Source of the DNA: DATHGT01 sp035317605
Lineage (GTDB): Bacteria > Methylomirabilota > Methylomirabilia > Rokubacteriales > CSP1-6
DNA: 46,615 bases
NCBI GenBank assembly: GCA_035317605.1
Contig: DATHGT010000279.1
Span: forward strand, 1 to 46,615
Direction of reading: 5' to 3'
Part shown: piece by piece, positions 41,406 through 46,615 of the stretch
Layout: every line of letters begins with the position of its first letter
Position numbering within the stretch: the first letter of the stretch is position 1
Notes under the pieces: model-generated
What the model was told of the DNA's origin: nothing
The model's database searches: none
Seen by the model: the letters and a program-made list of their open reading frames with translations, nothing else
Made by a program: the position numbers and the translations under genes

Positions 41406-43072
41406 GCCTCGGCGGCATGCCGGGCGAACTCGTGGACCCGGGCCAGGTTGACGAGAAAGAAGAGCGGCACGGCGTCCGATCGTGTGCTCACGTCGGCGAA
41501 CAGCCGCTCGTAGTCGAGGCCCGCCAGGCGGACGCCCGAGTCACGGATCACTGAGACGCAGCGAGCGGGATCCACGCGCCGCCGCACGACGGCCATGTAG
41601 TCGCTCTTTCGACGCTGGAGCAGGCTGGCGGGGAGAAGATCGCCGACGCTGTCGAGCACGAGCGCCTTGGGCCGCTTCGGATCGTCCTTCAGCGCCGGCG
41701 GGAGCGAGATGAGGAACTCGATCAGCTCGCGGTCGGCAAAGGGGTGCCGCATGTCGATGCCGTAGCGCGCCGCCTCGAGCTCCTTCTGCTCGAAGGAGAT
41801 CGTGCTGCCGGGGACTAGCGGCCGCAGCTGGCGCATCCGCCAGCGTCGAGGCGGCCACGCCCACCGATCGATGTCCCCGGTCAGGATCCGTGAGCGAAAC
41901 GACGGGGTGAAGTAGCCGGCCACGACCTGCATGTACGTCCGAGACGGCGCCCGTCCGGCGAGCCGGCGGAGCCAGGCATACGGCGGCACCAGATCGACGG
42001 CCGCTCCGCGCAGCAGTTGGCGCGCGCCGTGGCGCCTGGTCAAGGCCGCGAGGCGGCGCCACTCACCGCCCAGAATCAGGGCGCCCCACACGGACCCACC
42101 CGGACCGAGGACACCGTCGCCGTCATGGCCGTCGAGCGCCACCGTGGCGCCTTCGGACGCCAGATGGGCGAGCGCCGGCTCCTCCATGCCGTAGGGGAGC
42201 CAGCTATAGGGAATTCCGCCCCAGCCCGCGAGCTCACGACCGATGTCCCAGGGGGTGATGTCGCCGGAGGCGAGGCGCAGCGGCAGCCCGGCTGCGTCCG
42301 CCACCGCACCGGCGTACGCCTGCTCGTGGGTTTCCGGAATGTCGGGGAAGTGGACGTGCACCAGCCGGGGGAGGCCACGGCCCATCGAGGCCGCGACCCG
42401 TGTGATCAAGGCGGAGTCCAGCCCGCCGCTCACCAGGATCCCGCTGCCCGGCTCGTAGCATCGCGCCACGGCCGTCCGGAACCGCTCGCGGAACTCGGCC
42501 AGCGCCTCGGGACGGCTGCCACGGTAGCGGCCGATCAGCTCCCCCGGCGCCCAGTAGCCGGTCGAGACGGCGCGACGATCCGGGCCGATCTCCAGGGTCG
42601 AACCGGCGAGCACGCGGGCGATGCCCTGCCAGCCTGTCCGAGCGTCGGACGGGACGAACGCGGCCTGTCCGGTGAGCGCCTCCAGATCGGGGGCGAGACT
42701 TCCGAGAGCGGCCAGCGGTTGCACTTCGGTCGAGAACCAGATCCCGCCGCCGAACGCCCGATGGAAGAGCGGGGCGAGGCCGATCGGATCGCGGGTCGCG
42801 CGCAGCCGCTGTCCATCCCACTCGATCGCGGCGAACCGGCGCTCCCGGCGCTGCAGCTCGGCGAGGGGAGCGGGGGCCGCGCCGTGGACCAGAAGCGTGC
42901 GCCCACCCTGCGTTTCGACGATGGGGCCTTCGGCGTCATCCACGTAGGCGGCGATCTCGAGACCGTCGCGGTGGTCCCGGAGCGGCTTGCCCCGATGCCA
43001 CCGCATGCACTCGACGATCCGGTCGAGAGCGCGGCTGTTACCGTTCAGGCACGCGACGAAGCCCCCCCGCAT
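41402..43072 (-). CDS. Asparagine synthetase-like ATP-dependent amide synthetase without glutaminase cysteine
   Basis: A 556-residue AsnB-fold protein. The N-terminal domain keeps the class II amidotransferase outline (RATRDPIGLAPLFHRAFGGGIWFSTEVQPLAAL) but begins MRGGFVACLN: arginine stands at residue 2, where asparagine synthetase has its nucleophile cysteine. A TGA directly before ATG 43072 excludes a longer form. The synthetase domain carries the PP-loop SGGLDS (215-220) and a later LDGHDGDGV in place of the usual SGEGADE. It can therefore adenylate a carboxylate but should use a nucleophile other than glutamine-derived ammonia, as lasso peptide cyclases and beta-lactam synthetase do. No PqqD-like or transglutaminase-like lasso partner is seen. 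Translation may be linked to the mini-ORF ending 14 bases upstream. Confidence 0.85.
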   Translation of the reverse strand: MRGGFVACLNGNSRALDRIVECMRWHRGKPLRDHRDGLEIAAYVDDAEGPIVETQGGRTLLVHGAAPAPLAELQRRERRFAAIEWDGQRLRATRDPIGLAPLFHRAFGGGIWFSTEVQPLAALGSLAPDLEALTGQAAFVPSDARTGWQGIARVLAGSTLEIGPDRRAVSTGYWAPGELIGRYRGSRPEALAEFRERFRTAVARCYEPGSGILVSGGLDSALITRVAASMGRGLPRLVHVHFPDIPETHEQAYAGAVADAAGLPLRLASGDITPWDIGRELAGWGGIPYSWLPYGMEEPALAHLASEGATVALDGHDGDGVLGPGGSVWGALILGGEWRRLAALTRRHGARQLLRGAAVDLVPPYAWLRRLAGRAPSRTYMQVVAGYFTPSFRSRILTGDIDRWAWPPRRWRMRQLRPLVPGSTISFEQKELEAARYGIDMRHPFADRELIEFLISLPPALKDDPKRPKALVLDSVGDLLPASLLQRRKSDYMAVVRRRVDPARCVSVIRDSGVRLAGLDYERLFADVSTRSDAVPLFFLVNLARVHEFARHAAEA

Positions 43073-43086
43073 TCAGCTAGCCGATC

Positions 43087-43131
43087 TCAGACTGCCCTGG
43101 TTGGCGCAGGCCCAAAGGGGCCGTTGGCCAT
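43087..43131 (-). CDS. 14-residue mini-ORF MANGPFGPAPTRAV, coupled to the oxygenase gene
   Basis: The oxygenase stop TAA (43133-43131) shares its last base with this ATG (TAATG). Reading continues for 14 residues to TGA at 43087, 14 bases before the synthetase ATG. It fills the only gap above ten bases in the operon. No Shine-Dalgarno precedes it, so translation would rely on coupling. It may be a leader that couples the two large genes, a minimal peptide substrate, or chance. Part of it can form a GGCCC/GGGCC hairpin. Confidence 0.3.
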   Translation of the reverse strand: MANGPFGPAPTRAV

Positions 43132-43904
43132 TACGTTCTGGGGAGGAGGAAGAATCCCGCGATCGTGCAGCGGACGTGGTCTCCGGCGGCGGCGCTGACC
43201 TTGTTGATCATGTGCGAGTTCCCGGCGGCGATCACCACGAGGCGATTCGGCTTCGGGGCGATGTACGACCCGATGCCTCGCTTTCCGAGCGCGGCGTCCT
43301 GGCTCGTGTTGTCCAGGAAGGGCGGGATGCGGATCTTGGTGAGCCTCAGGCCGCTTTCCTGGCGCGTGAGCACGACGACCCGATCGCTCTCGGAGTCCTG
43401 AGGCCTGGCCGACTCGTCGGCGACGAGGAGCTCCCCACCCCACTGAGAATTCCACTGCGGATGCGCGTAGTAGACGTACCCGCCGGAGTAGCCGACGGCA
43501 TCCTCGTGCCAGGAGAGCCCCGTGCCCTCGGGGTACAGGAATGACCGTGCGCTGATGTTCTCGAAATCCACGCCCAGCTTACCGACCAGCCCCGCCATCT
43601 GGTCGAGATGGCTCACAAGGGCCTCGAGAAGGCGATCCAGTCCGGTGTGCGTCGGGTAGACGCGGTCGGGCTTCACGTCCTCTCGAGGCGGGGCGTTGGA
43701 GGCGGGCTTGGGGCTCTGGTACAGGACGCTCGTGGTGGCACCGAGAGGGATGCCGTCGGAGATGCGCCACACCTTCACCCACTCCGCGTGGTGAACCGGC
43801 ACGTACGACTCGAGCTGGACGTACTGCCAGACGGCGCGGAAGTCCTTCTCGCTCAGGACATCGTCGTAGACGTGGAATTGCGGATTCTCGGCGACGAGTT
43901 TCAT
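43131..43904 (-). CDS. 2OG-Fe(II) oxygenase (prolyl 4-hydroxylase-like)
   Basis: A 257-residue dioxygenase. Iron ligands H133 and D135 (LSWHEDAVGYSGGYVYYAHP) and H231 (AAGNSHMINKV), with R245 (HVRCTIAGFFL) for 2-oxoglutarate, fit the P4Hc/SM-20-like subfamily. NSQWGGELLVAD is the characteristic strand after the HxD motif. Members hydroxylate prolines or other residues in proteins and peptides, or free amino acids. ATG 43904 is coupled to the peptidase stop as ATGA; upstream in-frame codons read as peptidase antiphase and are ignored. In the operon a peptide substrate would fit. Confidence 0.85.
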   Translation of the reverse strand: MKLVAENPQFHVYDDVLSEKDFRAVWQYVQLESYVPVHHAEWVKVWRISDGIPLGATTSVLYQSPKPASNAPPREDVKPDRVYPTHTGLDRLLEALVSHLDQMAGLVGKLGVDFENISARSFLYPEGTGLSWHEDAVGYSGGYVYYAHPQWNSQWGGELLVADESARPQDSESDRVVVLTRQESGLRLTKIRIPPFLDNTSQDAALGKRGIGSYIAPKPNRLVVIAAGNSHMINKVSAAAGDHVRCTIAGFFLLPRT

Positions 43905-44503
43905 GGCGCTCCCCAGGGCCCGGGGTGACCAAGGATCGCCGCGAGGCGGAGTCGACCGCGGTACAGCAGCGTCACCAGGACGGCCGCGGCTCCAGGGCTC
44001 GCGCGCAACACACACGCGACGAGACCCAGCACGATTGGCGCGACGACGCGGGCGCGAAGCGATGGCCGCGGGCGGCATTCGACCGGCACCCAGGAGCCAC
44101 CCTGCTGAATCGCGGTCACCGCGCCGAGGACGCGATCCGTGCCGACCGGCTGGTCGGGGAGCACGGTCGCGTCGCCGCGCGTGAGCACATACCCGTCTGG
44201 CCAGCGTCGCGCACGGCGCACGACCCGGTGGACGACCACGTGCTCGCCGGCGACGAAGGCGATCACCTCTCCGGGATCATAGCGCCGCGGTCGCCCCAGC
44301 TCGATGCGGATCCGCGATCCCGCACGCATCGTTGCGCCCATGCTCCCGCCGAGCACCGTCGATTCGATCGTCCGGTTCGGTGCGCGCAAGGCGGAGGCCA
44401 CGGTCAGGATGCGCGCCGGATTCTCCTGGAAGAAACGACGGGCGGCCTCGACGAGGTGGGCGTGGGACGACGTGCCTTCCGCGCGCTCCGCGGACGTGTT
44501 CAT
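43901..44503 (-). CDS. S26B-type (ER/archaeal-type) signal peptidase-like membrane protease
   Basis: A 200-residue S24/S26 peptidase. S54 lies in VLGGSMGATM, where the usual motif is GxSMxPT. The general base is histidine, H92 in VVVHRVVRRA, rather than lysine, as in ER and archaeal signal peptidases. D111 and D117 in LTRGDATVLPDQPVG complete the site. One or two membrane segments lie at the C terminus (VVAPIVLGLVACVL and GAAAVLVTLLY), the N-terminal 40 residues being soluble. It is coupled on both sides by ATGA overlaps, so it is an integral member of the operon and probably processes an operon product, not bulk secretory proteins. Confidence 0.82.
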   Translation of the reverse strand: MNTSAERAEGTSSHAHLVEAARRFFQENPARILTVASALRAPNRTIESTVLGGSMGATMRAGSRIRIELGRPRRYDPGEVIAFVAGEHVVVHRVVRRARRWPDGYVLTRGDATVLPDQPVGTDRVLGAVTAIQQGGSWVPVECRPRPSLRARVVAPIVLGLVACVLRASPGAAAVLVTLLYRGRLRLAAILGHPGPWGAP

Positions 44504-45267
44504 TCACCGTTGGCCTTCATCGCCATCGCGACTTCTTCGGCGGTGAAGCCGGCTTCCAATCGTGCCTGCCGGTCGATCGGGTAGCTGACGCCTTCGGTAC
44601 CTTCGCTGCCCATGACTTGCTTGAAGGCCTTCGCCGCCTGGGTCATCGCCGACCCGATACGGAGCACCGTACGCGGATCGTCGCGGATCAGGTGGCGGAT
44701 GTACTCGTTGGCATACCGGACGTGGAGGATCTCGTCGGCGAGCTGAGAATCGAAGAACAGGGTCAGGTCGTCGTCACCGCGCTCCCGCATCTGGTCGACT
44801 ACCGCAGAGACCGCATCGAGGCCGCCCGCCTCGAACGTCCGGTTCTGGATGGTCAGCCGCCCCACCAAGCTGTCGGCCTTGGTGATGATGCGGTACTGGA
44901 AGTTCATCACCGGGAACTGACCGACGTGGCCGCCGAGCCGGTGCAGGAGCCGCCGGAACATCCGCACGTGGCGCGCCTCGTCCGCGCATTGCCGCGCCAG
45001 CCGCATGCGGGTGTCCCAGTCGGCGTCGGGGAAATCGCTGAGCCCGCGCGCCGAGCACTCCAGCCCGTTCATCTCTTCGTTCATCTGGCGATGGGTGAAC
45101 TCCACCTCGTGCAAGGGATCGTCACCCGCCGTGTTGAACATCTCGATCCACCGGTCCTTCACCACGAACCGCGCGTCGCGCGCGGGATTCTCGGCGAACA
45201 GCGTCGGATCGAGCGCGGAACGCGGCTCGGCCACGGTCACGGACGACTCAGGTCGCGAGGCCGGCAT
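44500..45267 (-). CDS. DUF455-like diiron ferritin-fold protein (second copy)
   Basis: A 255-residue four-helix ferritin-like protein. A complete diiron ligand set can be read: E70 (MNGLECSARG), E97 with H100 (DEARH), E146 (NRTFEAGG) and E179 with H182 (DEILH). QNRTFEAGGLDAV and ADEILHVRYANEYIRHL are typical of DUF455-like proteins. The fold is used by oxygenases and oxidases acting on tRNA, fatty acids or small metabolites. It is a paralogue of the preceding gene, with which it overlaps by 20 bases, and is coupled to the peptidase. The two copies might form a heterodimer or act in sequence. Confidence 0.8.
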   Translation of the reverse strand: MPASRPESSVTVAEPRSALDPTLFAENPARDARFVVKDRWIEMFNTAGDDPLHEVEFTHRQMNEEMNGLECSARGLSDFPDADWDTRMRLARQCADEARHVRMFRRLLHRLGGHVGQFPVMNFQYRIITKADSLVGRLTIQNRTFEAGGLDAVSAVVDQMRERGDDDLTLFFDSQLADEILHVRYANEYIRHLIRDDPRTVLRIGSAMTQAAKAFKQVMGSEGTEGVSYPIDRQARLEAGFTAEEVAMAMKANGE

Positions 45268-45952
45268 GGCGCTTGTCCTCCACGTTGGAGGGGATCTCGT
45301 GCTCCATCTTCATCCACGGCGGGGTCAGGGCTTGCGCCATGCTCTTGAGCCGGCTCATGGCCGCCACGGCCTTCAGCATCGCGCTCGGGTTGCCGACGCT
45401 GAGACGGCGCAGCCATTCGTTGGCAAAGGCCGCGTGCCGGATCTCGTCGACCATGACGCCTTCGATGACCTCGGCCGTCTCGGGATCGCCCCAACCCGTC
45501 CAGGCCTCGACCCCCTCCTTGAACACGTCGAGGGACAACGCTTCGAAGATGCGGTTCTGCACGGCCAGGCGCGCCGGGAGGTTGTCGAACATGCAGACGA
45601 CACCCCAGTCCTGGTTGATGATCGGGAACTCGCCCTTGTACCCGTCCAAGGCCAGGAGCCGGCGCAAGAAGACTTGGGCGTGCCGCGTCTCGTCCCAGCA
45701 CTGACGGGCGAGCTCGAGGCGCAGCTCCCAGGGCGCGTCCGGAAAGTCCGCCAGCGATTGCGCGGCGATCTCCAGGCTCTGAATCTCCGCGTTGACGTCA
45801 CCGTGCAGCTGTTCCCGCCGCGACAGCAAGGAGCCGTCCGGATGCTTGGCCATCTCCGCCTGATCGGTGACGACGGTGAAGCACGCTTCCCGAGCCGGGC
45901 CGGCCCGCAGGACGACCCCGTTGCGCCCGATGACCGTGCCGATGGTCTCCAT
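45248..45952 (-). CDS. DUF455-like diiron ferritin-fold protein (first copy)
   Basis: A 234-residue ferritin-like protein. Ligand residues are E61 (IQSLEIAAQS), E88 with H91 (DETRHAQVF), E137 (NRIFEALS) and E170 with H173 (DEIRHAAFA). ADFPDAPWELRLELARQCWDETRH aligns with SDFPDADWDTRMRLARQCADEARH of its neighbour, so the two are duplicates. INQDWGVVCMFDNLPARLAVQN precedes the third helix. The second half ends in a long tail. It starts five bases after the stop of the preceding ferritin-like gene. Function unknown in the family; an oxygen-activating diiron role is likely. Confidence 0.82.
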   Translation of the reverse strand: METIGTVIGRNGVVLRAGPAREACFTVVTDQAEMAKHPDGSLLSRREQLHGDVNAEIQSLEIAAQSLADFPDAPWELRLELARQCWDETRHAQVFLRRLLALDGYKGEFPIINQDWGVVCMFDNLPARLAVQNRIFEALSLDVFKEGVEAWTGWGDPETAEVIEGVMVDEIRHAAFANEWLRRLSVGNPSAMLKAVAAMSRLKSMAQALTPPWMKMEHEIPSNVEDKRHAGLAT

Positions 45953-45957
45953 GGCCG

Positions 45958-46518
45958 TCAGCCGACCGGGACCGCGGGGGTCATCCCGCGATGACCGACC
46001 ACATCCCGGAGCCGCGTGTCACGCTCTCGTAGCGCCTCGAGCCATTTGGACTCGGTCGACTTCACCGCGGGCACCTCCTCACGGAGTTCCTGACTCTCGC
46101 GGGCCATGCGCGCCGTGTCGTTCAAGATCCGCTCGACGATTCGCACCGTGGGACCGTCCAGCAAGACGTCGACCTGATCGACATAGTGGCGGTACCGCGC
46201 GTCCATGCCTGGCAGGATGCTATCGTACAACGCCGCGATTCGCGTGGCGGTGTCGGTGACGGCGCCGACCTCGGCCAGCAGCTCGACATAGGCCCGGGCC
46301 GGCTCGAGGCTGTCATGGAGAGGCAGGCGGAGCTCATTGGCCCGCCGGCCGAGCGCGTCTGCGTGCTGCGCGGCCTCCCAGATGTGTGCGCCGAAGACCA
46401 GCTTGACCTCCAGCTCCGGCGTGGTCGGCACCCAGGCCGCCAGCATCTCCATCAGGCGCACCTCGATCCAGCGAAAGGTGGCGACGTAATCGCCTCGCTG
46501 CTTGACGTTCAGGTACAT
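45958..46518 (-). CDS. Ferritin-like helical protein of unknown function
   Basis: A 186-residue all-helical protein. FRWIEVRLMEMLAAW, then EVKLVFGAHIWEAAQHADALGRRANELR, resembles the first two helices of ferritin-like proteins (E19 or E24, E48 and H52 as possible metal ligands). The second pair is incomplete: VRIVERILND has a glutamate but no following histidine. It may therefore bind metal weakly or act as a structural partner of the two DUF455-like proteins directly downstream. ATG 46518 overlaps the end of the partial upstream gene by ten bases; GGAGGG lies before it. Confidence 0.68.
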   Translation of the reverse strand: MYLNVKQRGDYVATFRWIEVRLMEMLAAWVPTTPELEVKLVFGAHIWEAAQHADALGRRANELRLPLHDSLEPARAYVELLAEVGAVTDTATRIAALYDSILPGMDARYRHYVDQVDVLLDGPTVRIVERILNDTARMARESQELREEVPAVKSTESKWLEALRERDTRLRDVVGHRGMTPAVPVG

Positions 46519-46615
46519 GCTCCCTCCATCATCTCTTCTTCGATGAGACGTGCGGTCTCGTCCGGCGTCCCGCGCCGTACGAGTCGGCAGCGCACGCCGG
46601 ACAGGAGACGTAGCA
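46509..46615 (-). CDS. C-terminal end of an upstream operon gene, partial
   Basis: The last 34 residues of a gene entering from the right edge, ending TARLIEEEMMEGACT before TGA at 46509. The frame overlaps the ferritin-like start by ten bases, in keeping with the rest of the operon, and its codons are GC-rich at third positions. One cysteine pair member is seen in GVRCRLV and another in GACT. Too little is visible for a family call. Confidence 0.45.
   Translation of the reverse strand, partial: LRLLSGVRCRLVRRGTPDETARLIEEEMMEGACT

Noticed and set aside
41197..41451. Plus-strand frame over the 74-residue gene
   Set aside because: It has no ribosome binding site or coupling and opposes a well-coupled operon member.
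43073..43130. GGCCC/GGGCC hairpin as a terminator inside the operon
   Set aside because: The stem is short, no U-tract follows, and downstream genes remain coupled in the same operon.
38919..46615. Canonical lasso peptide cluster
   Set aside because: No transglutaminase-like leader protease, PqqD-like element or typical precursor is visible; only the synthetase resembles a lasso cyclase.
1..46615. tRNA, rRNA, CRISPR arrays, insertion sequences
   Set aside because: None found; gaps are short and show no cloverleaf, regularly spaced repeats or transposase frames.

Overview
The window is 46.6 kb of densely packed, very GC-rich bacterial DNA. It has many GTG starts, frequent 1-20 nt gene overlaps of the ATGA, GTGA and TGATG type, and no tRNA, rRNA, CRISPR array or recognisable insertion sequence. 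The mix of NMT1-type and dipeptide-type solute-binding proteins, a family III CoA transferase, several amidohydrolase and esterase genes, AddAB and a MacAB pump suggests a free-living Gram-negative soil or subsurface bacterium, possibly of the Rokubacteria/Methylomirabilota type. That placement is inference from gene style only.

Left part (1-10.3 kb): a tandem-fused family III CoA transferase runs off the left edge on the minus strand. Divergent from it is an EgtB-like iron enzyme. A seven-gene plus-strand run (3611-10277) then looks like a nucleoside import and salvage operon: uridine phosphorylase-like enzyme, NMT1-type binding protein, ATPase, permease, MtaD-like amidohydrolase, adenosine deaminase and a divergent MTA/purine nucleoside phosphorylase-like protein.

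Middle part (10.3-30.6 kb): Hsp20 with a natural seven-histidine run, a small membrane-anchored protein, the ribosome-assembly GTPase YlqF/RbgA behind a perfect 10+10 bp palindrome, and a FAD monooxygenase. Next comes a macA-macB-outer-membrane-factor efflux operon divergent from a BaeSR-like two-component system. It is followed by a coupled pair of CE7-type esterases whose second member has lost its catalytic residues, a metallo-beta-lactamase-fold protein with a depleted metal site, a dipeptide-type binding protein, a clear intrinsic terminator, and a three-gene signalling operon (GAF-GAF histidine kinase, single-domain response regulator, REC-GAF-kinase-REC hybrid). A secreted protein with one CxxCH motif closes this part.

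Right part (30.8-46.6 kb): two genes, a PLP-dependent threonine-synthase-like enzyme and a 3-hydroxyacyl-CoA dehydrogenase, are both cut short and joined tail to tail at about 31371, through a deletion or a misassembly. AddB and AddA follow. From the right edge leftward, a compact minus-strand operon of at least eleven genes encodes three ferritin-like proteins (two with complete DUF455-type diiron ligands), an S26B-type signal peptidase, a 2OG-Fe(II) oxygenase, a 14-codon mini-ORF, an asparagine-synthetase-like ATP-dependent amidotransferase without the glutaminase cysteine, a 74-residue Cys-containing protein, a PhyH-type dioxygenase, a DUF1698/CmoB-like methyltransferase and a flavin reductase-like protein. 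This looks like an uncharacterised biosynthetic cluster, possibly peptide-derived, and is the best candidate for a new system here.
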